The notes: generated by a model from the sequence alone, not told the origin. A stretch of DNA of 64,000 nt from Stomorhina lunata (GCA_933228675.1 OW121743.1:82520759-82584758); one strand, 5' to 3'. Counted from the stretch's first letter, positions 48,831 to 62,191 are shown. Numbers and translations: made by a program.

Positions 48831-50317
48831 TTCTTAATATTCATAATGTTAATGTTAAGACTTGTTAAAAATTTAAATAAAATTCCGCATAAAAAACATA
48901 TTTTTCTAAACTTTATTAAAATTTATATTAAATTGCTTTCTTTAGATATTGCTAACCCTTTTCTTTAGACATCATCTCTTGTAGGTTTCAACGAATAAAA
49001 TTGTATTTTATTTCAAAAGGATATTTATCCAATTTTGCTTAAGAAAAATCTCTTCCATCAAGTTCATGACAGTTTAAGTAGTAGAAAATAAACAATGGAT
49101 TATAATGCCAGATCTTGTTACATTTTTATTTTTCAATGAAAATTTCTTCTTTTTAACTTTTCTTTTTTTTATTTTATCATCCTCTTAATCATCAATATGT
49201 GCAAAGAAGAAATTTTCCAATAAACAAAGTATTTTACATATTAAAAGTCATTCCTTAAAGGCGGAGCAAAGGCTGGTTGTTTGCAAAAAAAGAAGAAAAA
49301 AAAAAGAAACGTTTTAACATGTTCGACTGTACACATATGAGTATATAAATCATACTATGTTAAATAACTGTCAAATATGAAAAATACTTATAACAAGGGT
49401 TTAAATGTTTCCTGCTATAATATCCTAGCCATGTTATGTTTGTATCCTTTTTAAGGATTTGTTGCGTGTGTGTAGGAAAATTGAAAAAAAAATATTAAAA
49501 AATACTTATATTTTAAAGGCAAAAATTGAAAAAAAAAAACTTGGTCTAACTGTTGAAGCTTTAGCTATATAAGAAAAAAATACCACAATGAATTTTTCAA
49601 AAAAGGAGGAAAATAATAACACGCATACTTTTAGCAAAACAAAATCTAACATGTCATCTTTTCTATGTTATTCAAATGGTTTCTTTGTAAGTGGAGTTAA
49701 AATTTCCCTCACTATGAAATGAAATAAAGCATTTTTTGCAAATGTGCCTGTTTGAAAAGTGTATGTATATATGTATGTTTAAAAGTTAACATACACACAT
49801 ATTCCCGTCGATGTTTACAAAAGGGTTTCAATTTCATCTTGACGCCTTAAGTTGGTCGTTTTGATTACAAAATTTCCTTAGGGAACGTCGTATTATACTT
49901 TAACTATATATATATACGTATATTTACAACACACATATGATGTTGTGTACAAGTATGTTTGCCTAAAAGTCAACACCACAAATAAACCATTACTTACCCG
50001 CCACCCTTTCAATTTAGCCATATCTCCCATATTGACATTAACACATATCTTTCTACGAAAGTAAAATATCATCCAGTCAAAATATCAGCTCTTATTAAAA
50101 AAAAAACTTGTACCCTTCAACCATGTCTATGTTTATTTAGCATTTTTTCAATATTTTTCTATGTATTTTAAATATTTTAAGCATAAAAATGGATAAAAAT
50201 TACAGAAAAGTTATAGAAAAAACTGTCAGAAAACTTTCAACCGCTGGCATGTGGGAAGAGTGTGTTTGCATTTGATTAGAAAACGAAAGGTAGACTTAAT
50301 ATAAAGTTACAAATTTC
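48831..50317. other. D-E intron, non-repetitive segment
   Basis: Unique AT-rich intron. No genes or structured RNA recognised. Confidence 0.5.
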
Positions 50318-52275
50318 TTATTTTTATAAGAAATTTTTAAAAAATTTCGTAGTTTATATTAAATTTCTCAAAAATTTCTTATTTTTATAGGAAATTATTC
50401 AAAAACTTCTTATTTTTATAGGAAATTTTTTAAAAATTTCTTATTTTTATAGAAAAATTTTCAAAAATTTCTTATTTGTATAGGAAATTTTTCAAAAATT
50501 TCTTATTTTTATAGGAAATTTTTCAAAAATTTCTTATTTTTATAGGAAATTTTTCAAAAATTTCTTATTTTTATAGGAAATTTTTCAAAAATTTCTTATT
50601 TTTATAGGAAATTTTTCAAAAATTTCTTATTTTTATAGGAAATTTTTCAAAAATTTCTTATTTTTATAGGAAATTTTTCAAAAATTTCTTATTTTTATAG
50701 GAAATTTTTCAAAAATTTCTTATTTTTATAGGGAATTTTTCAAAAATTTCTTATTTTTATAGGAAATTTTTCATAAATTTCTTATTTATATAGGAAATTT
50801 TTCAAAAATTTCTTATTTTTATAGGAAATTTTTCAAAAATTTCTTATTTGTATAGGAAATTTTTCAAAAATTTCTTATTTTTATAGGAAATTTTTCAAAA
50901 ATTTCTTATTTTTATAGGAAATTTTTCAAAAATTTCTTATTTTTATAGGAATTTTTTCAAAAATTTCTTATTTTTATAGGAAATTTTTCAAAAATTTTTT
51001 ATTTGTATAGGAAATTTTTCAAAAATTTCTTATTTTTATAGGAAATTTTTCAAAAATTTCTTATTTCTATTGGAAATTTTTCAAAAATTTCTTATTTTTA
51101 TAGGAAATTTTTCAAAAATTTCTTATTTTTATAGGAAATTTTTCAAAAATTTCTTATTTCTATTGGAAATTTTTCAAAAATTTCTTATTTTTATAGGAAA
51201 ATTTTTAAAAATTTCATATATTTATAGGAATTTTTTTTAAAATTTCTCAGTTTTATAGGAAATTTTTCAATAATTTCTTAAAATTTAAAAGAAAATTTTT
51301 CAAAAATTTTTGATTTTTAAAGGGAATTTTTAAAAAGTTCTTATTTTATAGGAAATTTCAAAAATTTTTAATTTTTGTAAGAAACTTTTCTTTTACAAAA
51401 TTTTTCAAGCATTTCTTATTTTTTTAAGAAATTTTTAAGAAATTTTTCAAAAATTTACTATTTTTATAGGAAATTTTTCAAAATTTTACTATTTTTATAG
51501 GAAATTTTTCATAAATTTCTAATTTGTATAAAAAATTTTTCAAAAATTTCTTATTTGTATAGGAAATTTTTCAAAAATTTCTTATTTTTATAGGAAATTT
51601 TTCAAACATTTCTTATTTTTATAGGAAATTTTTCAAAAATTTCTTATTTTTATAGGAAATTTTTCAAAAATTTCTTATTTTTATAGGAAATTTTTCAAAA
51701 ATTTCTTATTTTTATAGGAAATTTTTCAAAAATTTTTAATTTTTATAAGAAATTTTTCAAAAATTTTTGATTTTTAAAGGGAATTTTTAAAAAGTTTTTA
51801 TTTTTATAGGAAATTTTTAAAATTTTTTTATTTTTATAGGAAATTTTTCAAAAATTTCTTATTTTTATAGGAAATGTTTCCAAAATTTCTTATTTTTATT
51901 GGAAATTTTTTAAAAATTTTTAACTTTTATAGGAAATCTTTCCAATATTTCTTTTTTAATAGAAAAATTTTCAAAAATTTCTAATTATTATAAGAAATTT
52001 TTCAAAATATCTTATTTTTTTAAATTTTTCAAACATTTCTTATTTTTTAAAGAAATTTTTGAAAAATTTCTTATTTTCTTAAGAAGTTTTTCAAAAATTT
52101 CTTATTTCGTAGGAAAATTTTTCAAAAATTTCTTAATTTTAAGAAATTTTTTAAAAATTTCTTTTTTTTAAGAAATTTTTCAAAAATTTCTTATTTGTAT
52201 AGGAAATTTTTTAAAAATATCTTATTTTTATAGGAAATTTTTTAAAAATATCTAATTTTTTCAGAAAAAAAATTA
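50318..52275. repeat. 31 bp array, TTTCTTATTTTTATAGGAAA unit
   Basis: About 62 units of CTTATTTTTATAGGAAATTT plus TTCAAAAATTT. Regular at 50450-51200 and 51540-51730, degenerate at the edges. GAAATTTTTCAAAAATTTC is a 19 bp perfect inverted repeat (9 bp arms round one base). Confidence 0.95.
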
Positions 52276-53724
52276 GGTGACTCAACTTTTACCTTAATGG
52301 CTTATTTTGTTATAGAATCGAACTAAACCGTTTATAGTACTTTCCTAATAATTTTAAATTCCCTTAGGATATTTTTTTAGTTTTTATTGTATTGCTCCCG
52401 CGCTCTGTTGCCCTGGCGACTGCTGTGGTTATTTGCAAAATTTATTTCGATAAACTTTTGCGTTTTGTTTGGGTATTTTTTTTAGAAACAGTTTTAATCC
52501 TGGTGCTTGGTTTTTTGTCAATATTTGATAACAAAAAGGAAGCAAAGGACAAATTTTGAGCAAAAAAATAAATTAAAAGGAGAAGTAAAATACATATTAA
52601 TAACTTTATCATATTTTGTGAAACTTTGGTAAAAGAAAATAAAATTGAAATTCTTAGTATTTTATCAAAATATATTTCGTTTTTACAAATTCTGTTTAAA
52701 TTTTTAATAAATTTATATAACTTTAACAGATGTATGCAAGAAATATGAATTTGAATTTTTTTATCTGTATTTACTATAACTCTCAAATAACTTCAAAATT
52801 TCGTAAAAATATAACAGAAGCGTATGAGTATTTTAATTTTGCAAGCAATATCCAAAATACCGCTTAGGCGTATGATTATTGCAAAACAAATTTCTATAAC
52901 TTATACGACTGTAGGTTTTTTGCAAGTTATTACAAGTCTTGAGAATCTAATAAAGAATTTCATATTTTATACATATTAATTTTAATCTAAAATTTATTTT
53001 ACTAACAAAAATTGCAATTTTTTGCTAATGCCCTAAATTTAAATTTAGCTAACAAAATGTTTTAAAAAGTCCATCATAGTCTTTTCTAATTACCGAAATT
53101 ACATTTCTTTACTTAGTAGATGGCTGCAATAAAAATCCACCATTAAGAGGGTTATTTAAACAACCAACAATTATGGTTGAAAATATAGTTTACACTTGCA
53201 TTTGGCTGCAAAGCAGATAACATCCCTCTAGACATCAGAACTATTAGCAACAACACCAGCATAGACTTCATCAGCTGCATAATATCTCTATGTCTATAGA
53301 ACTGGCGTTTAAATGAATTTTTCGGCCATTCCGCCAAAAATCATGAATTTCTAGAGTTCTTTTTTTGTTTGTTTGATGTAGAAAAATTAAATAAAAACTG
53401 CTTAAATTTGCTTAAAACAGTTGATGGAAAAAGCTGAATACTGATGTTAAAAATAATATTTTGTTTGAAATTCTTTGAATAATGGAGCTGAGTATTTAGC
53501 CAAGATAATTTTTGGAGTTTTCGATACAAACATAAAAAACAATTTGTCTTTGGTTCTTGGATAAACATAATTTGTTTAGCACATCTAAAGGGCATTTACA
53601 TTATAAATATAGTCTAAAATTAGATAAAGTGGAAACGTATAAAATTTAAAATAATTTACATTTTTTCCCAAAAGTATGCTATGAAATTTTCTTGTAATAA
53701 TTAAAATTAAAGGATATAGAAGTT
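52276..53724. other. D-E intron, non-repetitive segment
   Basis: Minus-strand open frames of 114, 61 and 84 codons at 52442-53595 have Lys/Phe/Ile-rich composition expected of AT-rich DNA and no recognised motif. Confidence 0.5.
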
Positions 53725-54893
53725 ATAAGCTAAGACATAGACTTATACTAAGATATAGACTAAGAGATAAGCTAAGACTTAGACTAAGACATAGACCAAG
53801 ACATAGACTAAGACATAGACTAAGACATAGACTAAGACATAGACTAAGACATAGACCAAGACATAGACTAAGACATAGACTAAGACATAGACTAAGACAT
53901 AGACTAAGACATAGACTAAGACATAGACTAAGACATAGACTAAGACATAGACTAAGACATAGACTAAGACATAAACTAAGACATAGACTAAGACATAGAC
54001 TAAGACATAGACTAAGACATAGACTAAGACATAGACTAAGACATAGACTAAGACATAGACTAAGACATAGACTAAGTCATAGACTAAGACATAGACTAAG
54101 ACATAGACTAAGACATAGACTAAGACATAGACTAAAACATACACTAAGACATTGACTAAGACATAGACTAAGACATAGACTAAGACATAGACTAAGACAT
54201 AGACTAAGACATAGACTTAGACATAGACTAAGACATAGACTAAGACATAGACTAAGACATAGACTAAGACATAGACTAAGACATAGACTAAGACATAGAC
54301 TAAGACATAGACTAAGACATAGACTAAGACATAGACTAAGACATAGACTAAGTCATAGACTAAGACATAGACTAAGACATAGACTAAGACATAGACTAAG
54401 ACATAGACTAAGACATATACTAAGACATAGACTAAGACATAGACTAAGACATAGACTAAGACATAGACTAAGACATAGACTAAGACATAGTCTAAGACAT
54501 AGACTAAGACATAGACTAAGACATAGACTAAGACATAGACTAAGACATAGACTAAGACATAGACTAAGACATAGACTAAGACATAGACTTAGACATAGAC
54601 TAAGACATAGACTAAGACATAGACTAAGACATAGACTAAGACATAGACTAAGACATAGACTAAGACATAGACTAAGACATAGACTAAGACATAGACTAAG
54701 ACATAGACTAAGACATAGACTAAGACATAGACTAAGTCATAGACTAAGACATAGACTAAGATATAGACTTAGACATAGACTAAGGCATATACTAAGGCAT
54801 AGACTCAGACATAGACTAAAACATAGACTAAGACATAGACTATGACATAGACTATGACATAGACTAAGACATAGACTAAGACATAGACTAAGA
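53725..54893. repeat. 12 bp satellite ACATAGACTAAG, forward orientation, second array
   Basis: About 97 units in the same orientation as 39005-40718 and opposite to 44131-45845, with scattered single-base variants. A 121-codon minus-strand VYVL frame is an artefact. Confidence 0.97.
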
Positions 54894-55921
54894 TTACCCC
54901 TGAAGTAGCAAATTCATTTTCTATATTAACAAAATTGAAATTTTAATTCTATTGTTTTTAACAAGAACTTTCGTTTTTATCAAATTAAATAAAACAATCC
55001 AATCCCATTTTGCTAAAATTACTTTAACTATTTTTTTTTTAATTTTAAAAGTACCAATTTTAATATCCTGCATTGCGACATTAAAATTACTTTTTTTGTT
55101 TAAAAATAAAAAACAAATAAATAAAATTTTTACTTCACTTTTTTGAGTATAAAAAGAAAAAACCTACAAGAGACTTTTGCCAAAAAATGTAAACCCCAAC
55201 TAACGAACAAAATAAACAGCAGGGATTTATATACAAAAAATTATATTGTACTAAAAGTTTTAACAAACTCCTTCTGAATACCGAAATTGGAGGAAAATAG
55301 GGAAAAAACTTTATAAAAATTAAATTAATTGTACAATGTTTTCTGCCTTAACAGAATTATATAAAAAAAAAGTTTATTTGCACCGTATCAAAAAAGCTTC
55401 AAACACACATGTATTTTGTGAAACAACAAAAGCTTCAGCGTTTTTACACTTTTCCAAAAAAAAAAACAAAAATATTTTGTAAAAGGAAAAGCAAATGTTA
55501 AGTAAATGAAGATAAAGGGAAAAATACTCAAGTGCATTTAAGAAAAATCCAAACGACAGGACACTTAAGCCACGAAAACAAGAAAAAGTAAAGCTTTATA
55601 ATTATAAGGAAGAGACAATCAAAAGTCTGTTAAGATCCCTTTGTAAAGTAAGTGTAAATCTGTTGTTGTATATGTGTGAAAGTGTCTTTCACACATGACA
55701 CAGACACGCACACACACTGAACAACAGGATATTTACTTTTAATGCTTTGGGCTGTTTATTAATATTGACAAAGGCCAAGAACAGTATAAACACGAAAACT
55801 ATTAAAGGACATTTTACCTGCAAAGGACATCGTCATGAGAAAGCTTTTATTTTCTTTTTCCTCATTTTCATTTTAGATTAAATATAAAATTCATATTATT
55901 TGTTGCTTTCTTTCCTTTCAG
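54894..55921. other. End of the D-E intron
   Basis: Unique AT-rich intron with a perfect 11 bp stem, 3 nt loop hairpin at 55672-55696 (atgtgtgaaag / ctttcacacat). It ends in a strong pyrimidine tract (tttgttgctttctttcctttcag) before exon E. Confidence 0.6.
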
Positions 55922-56225
55922 GTGTTCGCATGTTGGACGGCAAGGTCAATGATGTTGTTGAGGCTCAGGCTTTGAGCTTAAATCCTTCTCACATTGATAT
56001 CTATAGTGCTTCGTGGGGTCCTGAGGATGATGGCTCAACGGTTGATGGTCCCGGTCCTTTGGCTAGACGTGCCTTTATTTATGGCGTTACCAGTGGTCGT
56101 CAAGGCAAGGGCTCCATTTTTGTTTGGGCCTCTGGTAATGGTGGTCGTTATACTGACTCCTGCAATTGTGATGGTTATACTAATTCCATTTTCACCTTGT
56201 CCATATCGTCGGCTACTCAGGGAGG
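55922..56225 (+). CDS. Fur2: Furin-like convertase (Fur2-like), exon E: substrate pockets and oxyanion Asn
   Basis: Exon of 304 nt. Its first two bases complete the Gly codon begun in exon D (G|GT, giving IGGVRMLDG), and it ends with two bases of a codon (GGA GG|gtaag). It encodes [20 protein letters not shown], the S1-pocket block [16 protein letters not shown], and ASGNGG, whose Asn (visible residue 283) is the oxyanion-hole residue (furin Asn295). [11 protein letters not shown] follows, with the Asp and Tyr matching furin Asp306 and Tyr308. Furin Glu230, part of an acidic distal subsite, is Lys here (LDGK), while the equivalents of Asp233, Glu236 and Asp264 are kept. The exon should continue into a block like KPWYLEECSSTLATTYSSG and then the catalytic Ser (GTSASAP), but I found neither in the remaining 7.8 kb. 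An open frame starting at an ATG near 55900 reads through the acceptor and is not the true start. Confidence 0.96.
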
Positions 56226-56425
56226 GTAAGTTTGAAGAAATTTTGACTAAGATTTTATTATTTTGCTACAAAATTACCTTTTTTAGCTAAATAACTTATT
56301 TGCTAAAACCCTTTAATTTGCTCGAACTTCTAATTCACGTTCACAACCAAAAAATATAGGTTGACTCTTGTTATATTTGCATTGATATTTACTTTAAATA
56401 AAGCATTTTGTCCTTCATTTAAAGA
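56226..56425. other. Start of the intron after exon E
   Basis: Donor gtaagt, then unique AT-rich sequence. Confidence 0.55.
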
Positions 56426-59210
56426 GTTTTAAGGAAAATTTTACAGAAAATTTTTAATAAAAAATTTTATTCCCAAAATATTCTTTAAAAAAAATTTTAA
56501 TCCAAAAAGTTTCTAAAAAGAATCGTGTACCGAAAATTTTCTTTAAAAAAATATATACCGAAAATTTTTTTTTAAAAAATGTATAGCCAAAATTTTCAAT
56601 AATAAAATTTCAATAATAAAATACTGAAAATTTCTTTTGAAAATTTTTTATAAAAAATTTTATACTAAAAATTTTCTTTAAACAAATTTTGTACCGAAAC
56701 TTTCCTATAAAAAATTCTATAATGAAAATTTTCTATATAAAATTTTATACCAACAATTTTCTACTAAAAATTTTCTTTAAAAAATTTTATACCGAAAATT
56801 TTCTTTAAAAAAAATTTATACCGAAAATTTTCTTCAATAAAATTTCAAAGCGAAAATTTTTTATAAAAATTTATACCGAAAATTTTGTATAAAAATTTTA
56901 TACCGAAAATTTTCAATAAAAAATTTTATACCGAAAATTTTCTTTAAAAGAATTTTAAACCGAAATGTTTCTTTATAAAAATTGTTTTCCGCAAATTTTC
57001 TATAAAAAATTTTATATAGAAAATTTCTTTTGAAAATTTAAAAAAAAATTATACTAAAATTTTTTTTTTTTAATTTTGTACCGAAACTTTTCCGAAAATT
57101 TCTATAAAAAATTTTATACCGAAAATTGTCTATAAAAAATTGTATACCGAAAATTTTCTATAAAAAATTTTATACCGAAAATTTTCTTTAAAAAATTGTA
57201 TACCTAAAATTTTCTAAATATAAAAAATTTTATACAGAAAATTTTCTATAAAAAATTTTATACAGAAAATTTTCTATAAAAAATTTTATACCGAAAATTT
57301 TCTATAAAAAATTTTATACCGAAAATTTTCTATAAAAAATTTTATACCGAAAATTTTCTATAAAAAATTTTATACCGAAAATTTTCTATAAAAAATTTTA
57401 TACCGAAAATTTTCTATAAAAAATTTTATACCGAAAATTTTCTATAAAAAATTTTATACCGAAAATTTTCTATAATAAAAAATTTTATACCGAAAATTTT
57501 CTATAAAAAATGTAATACCGAAAATTTTCTATAAAAAATGTTATACCGAAAATTTTCTATAAAAAATTTTATACCGAAATTTTTTTATAAAAAATTTTAC
57601 ACCGAACATTTTCTATAAAAAATTTTACACCGAAAATTTTCTATAAAAAATTTTACACCGAAAATTTTCTATAAAAAATTTTACACCGAAAATTTTCTAT
57701 AAAAAATTTTATACCGAAAATTTTCTATAAAAAATTTTATACCGAAAATTTTCTATAAAAAATTTTATACCGAAAATTTTCTATAAAAAATTTTATACCG
57801 AAAATTTTCTATAAAAAATTTTATACCAAAAATTTTCTATAAAAAATTTTATACCGAAAATTTTCTATAAAAAATTTTATACCGAAAATTTTCTATAAAA
57901 AATGTTATACCGAAAATTTTCTATAAAAAATTTTATACCGAAAATTTTCTATAAAAAATTTTATACCGAAAATTTTGTATAAAAAATTTTATACCGAAAA
58001 TTTTCTATAAAAAATTTTATACCTAAAATGTTCTAAAAAAATGTATACTAAAAATTTTCTATAAAAAATTTTAACCAAAAAATTTCTATAAAAAATTTTA
58101 TACGCAAAAAAAGTTTATTTTTTTAATTTTAAACCACAAATTTAAAAAAAATGTATACCGAATATTTTCTTTAAAAAAATTTAATACCAAAAATTGAAAA
58201 AAAAAAAATGTAAACCGAAAATTTTTTATAAATAATTTTATACCGAAAATTTTCTATAAAAATTTTATACCGAAAATTTTCTTAAAAAAAATTTATAGCG
58301 AAAATTTTCTTTCTGAATTTACACCAAAATTTTCCTTAAAAAACGTTATAACAAAAATTTTCTTTAAAGAATTTAATACCGACATTTTTGTATAAAAAAT
58401 TGAATACCGAAAATTTTCAATAAAAATTTTTATACAATTTTAAATTTTCAATAAAAATTTTTATACCGAAAATTTTCTATTAAAAAAATTTGTAACGAAA
58501 ATTTTCTTTAAAAAAAATTTTATAACGAAAATTTTCTTTAAAATAAATTTTAAAATGAAAATATTCTTAAACAATTTTCTTCAAACAAATCTCATGCTAA
58601 AAATTTTCTGAAACCAAACTGTATACCAAAAATTTTATACCAAAAACCTTCCAGAAAAAATTTTATACCAAAAGTTTTCTATAAAAAATTTTATGAAGAA
58701 AATTTTCTATAAAAAAAATTACATCGAAAAATTTAACATAAAAAATTTTCTTAAAAAAACTTATACCGAAAATTTTCTATAAAAAATTTTACACCGAAAA
58801 TTTTCTATAAAAAATTTGACACCGAAAATTTTCTATAAAAAATTTTACACCGAAAATTTTCTATAAAAAATTTTACAACACAAATTTTCTAAAAAAAAAA
58901 ATTACACAGAAAATTTTCTAAAAAAAATTGTACACCGAAAATTTTCCATAAAAAATTTTACACTAATAATAAAAAATTTTACACCACAAATTTTCTAAAA
59001 AAAATGTTACACAGAAAATTTTCTAAAAAAAATTTTACACCGAAAAATTTCCGTAAAAAATTTTACACTGAAAATTTTCTATAAAAAATTGTATACCAAA
59101 AATTTTTTATAAAAAATTTTAAACCAAAAATGTTCTATAAAAGATGTTACACCGAAAATTGTTTATTAAAAACTTTATACCGAAAATTTTTTATAAACAA
59201 TTTTTTACCT
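56426..59210. repeat. 2.8 kb array, 28 bp unit TATACCGAAAATTTTCTATA
   Basis: About 95 units of TATACCGAAAATTTTCTATAAAAAATTT-type sequence (28 bp); GAAAATTTTC is a perfect palindrome. Very regular at 57230-58020, degenerate on both sides. A TACACC sub-variant forms two clusters (57595-57700 and 58785-59060). Confidence 0.95.
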
Positions 59211-60691
59211 AGACGGTGTCTTAACTCTTATTTTGAATCGTATAAAATCGTTATCTTTACTTCAGTTTTTTAAATTAAATTTATTGCCTACTTTTAGGTT
59301 GATTAGCATTTATTACAATAATACAAACAACAAATGCCTTAAAGTTATTTTTCAAATAAACGTAAAACAATTCATAACTTCTAAGCTTAGTTAAAAAATA
59401 TATATGTTATTTTCATATAATAAATTTTGTGAATTTCATAGACTTTAAACCGATATATTATTTACAACTTATCTATAGAAATTTATTTCCCAGAAATTTT
59501 ACCAATAAAAAATCATTGCCTAATATAAGTCTAATAAACAATTGCTTTAAAAAAAATAAAAGCCTTAAGCCTTTAAATTCACTTAAGCGTTCCCTTTTGA
59601 AAACAATAAAAAACCGTTGCCTACATTTTGGCTGACTCGTTAAGTTAACAAATATGTTAATTATCTCAACTTAAAATAATTTATTTTAATTACTTAAAGC
59701 TGTAATAATTATTTTTATACTTTATTATGCTAAAACTCATAATAATTCTCAATAATTGTTCACCCCACAATACAACACACATATTTATATGTGTATAGTC
59801 ATTAAACAAAAAGATGTTTTACAATGAAACTAAAAAAACAATATAAAGTTAATACCACCAACCAGTAATAGCAATAAAATTATGCAAATTATAAAATATC
59901 TATCTATTTAACATAATGTTTAATTAAGAACGAACACTCATAAACATACTCCTTCATCTGTTTCTACACCTACAATATAAATTTGCAATTTTACCTACAC
60001 ATACAGGTATAACACTAGGCAACGAAGACTAAATTTTGAAAACTTTAATTGAATATAAAATCATATAAGCTTAAATCAATTCCAAATTACATTTTCAAAG
60101 TATTTTTGTTTTCTTGTCGTCCAGTGTAAACCAGACACTCACGTCCTCTACATATACTATAGCAACTATATACGAGTGTGAATGTTTTTATAAACTTTTT
60201 TTAATTAGTTATTAACAACCGCATAAACATCAATTTCATAGAAATTGTTTTTCGCAAAATTTCTGTAAACCAATAAACAACATTTGGTTTCATTTTTTCA
60301 ATATTTAATGGTTTTTTGTTTGATGAATTTATTTAAAATGTATAAATTTTAAATTATCAGAAGAGGATGAAAGAAAAGGTTGGTATTGTTTTAGCTTGAC
60401 ATGTATTTAATATGTCATTAACATGCAAAAGCAAACGACACGCAGAAAAAATTTACAGAATTTCGGGTTTATATAATAATTCATGTTAAATCAACATGAT
60501 TTCTTGTTATTAATTTTTATACGTTACTATACTAACATGTTTTTAAAGTTATTAACAAAATCACAGTCTTCAATAATTTCTTTCTGTGTATATGTGTAAA
60601 AAAACGAATGAAAATGAAAAATAATTAAAAATGGATTATAAAATGAAAAGTATGAAATTTAAATCATCATTTTTATTAGTAGGGAAAAAAT
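59211..60691. other. Intron after exon E, non-repetitive
   Basis: Unique AT-rich sequence. The phrases ttgcctacttttaggttgat (59284), ttgcctaatataagtc and ttgcctacattttggctgac recall the ttgcctagtttaaggct motif at 18.3 kb. No further convertase exon found. Confidence 0.5.
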
Positions 60692-62191
60692 TTTCTCCGC
60701 AAACATTTTTTGGCTTTTTATCAATAAATTGATCTGTTACATTAATAAATAAATGTAACAGGTTTGGGATCAAATGCAAATACACTTCTTTTTGAATAAT
60801 ATTTACATCCCGACTATTTTGTTATTTTTTGATAAAACTGCATGCATTCAGCTTATTTTTTAAAATAAACTTGTTTATTTTAAAACATCTTACCCCCCCC
60901 CTTCTTCACAGCATTCTGCACATAGTAGCCGACGGCTACAGCAAGAATGTGGGAAGTGAAGGTAGATGAAAACTGAAAAATGTTTGTTTTTGTTCAGGCG
61001 ATAATCTACGCTTTTACTTTTGGTTTATAAACATAATTCTTAATAGTTATGTTTGTAAATTTAGTAATAATGCGAGGTTTTCGATCTGTCTAAATTGGGG
61101 ATAATCCTCCTGAAGAGATGGCTTAACCAACCATCGAAACGCGTCGAGGAATTTGGTTTCTCCGCAAACATTTTTTGGCTTTTTATCAATAAATTGATCT
61201 GTTACATTAATAAATAAATGTAACAGGTTTGGGATCAAATGCAAATACACTTCTTTTTGAATAATATTTACATCCCGACTATTTTGTTATTTTTTGATAA
61301 AACTGCATGCATTCAGCTTATTTTTTAAAATAAACTTGTTTATTTTAAAACATCTTACCCCCCCCCTTCTTCACAGCATTCTGCACATAGTAGCCGACGG
61401 CTACAGCAAGAATGTGGGAAGTGAAGGTAGATGAAAACTGAAAAATGTTTGTTTTTGTTCAGGCGATAATCTACGCTTTTACTTTTGGTTTATAAACATA
61501 ATTCTTAATAGTTATGTTTGTAAATTTAGTAATAATGCGAGGTTTTCGATCTGTCTAAATTGGGGATAATCCTCCTGAAGAGATGGCTTAACCAACCATC
61601 GAAACGCGTCGAGGAATTTGGTTTCTCCGCAAACATTTTTTGGCTTTTTATCAATAAATTGATCTGTTACATTAATAAATAAATGTAACAGGTTTGGGAT
61701 CAAATGCAAATACACTTCTTTTTGAATAATATTTACATCCCGACTATTTTGTTATTTTTTGATAAAACTGCATGCATTCAGCTTATTTTTTAAAATAAAC
61801 TTGTTTATTTTAAAACATCTTACCCCCCCCCTTCTTCACAGCATTCTGCACATAGTAGCCGACGGCTACAGCAAGAATGTGGGAAGTGAAGGTAGATGAA
61901 AACTGAAAAATGTTTGTTTTTGTTCAGGCGATAATCTACGCTTTTACTTTTGGTTTATAAACATAATTCTTAATAGTTATGTTTGTAAATTTAGTAATAA
62001 TGCGAGGTTTTCGATCTGTCTAAATTGGGGATAATCCTCCTGAAGAGATGGCTTAACCAACCATCGAAACGCGTCGAGGAATTTGGTTTCTCCGCAAACA
62101 TTTTTTGGCTTTTTATCAATAAATTGATCTGTTACATTAATAAATAAATGTAACAGGTTTGGGATCAAATGCAAATACACTTCTTTTTGAA
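60692..62191. repeat. 465 bp unit repeated 3.2 times, near-identical copies
   Basis: Units start at 60692, 61157 and 61622, with a 105 bp partial at 62087-62191. They look identical on reading, including a C run (taccccccccc), a perfect 10 bp stem (ctgttacatt / aatgtaacag) and the atgcgaggttttcgatctgt...ccatcgaaacgcgtcgagga module. The three identical 67-codon minus-strand frames are part of the unit and match nothing I know. Confidence 0.96.

Noticed and set aside
55900..55921. ATG just before exon E as an alternative start
   Set aside because: It lies in the pyrimidine-rich acceptor region and would give a protease lacking catalytic Asp and His.
61047..62180. Three identical 67-codon minus-strand frames, possible gene family
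   Set aside because: They are copies of one frame in the 465 bp tandem unit; no recognisable motif, and identity reflects the repeat.
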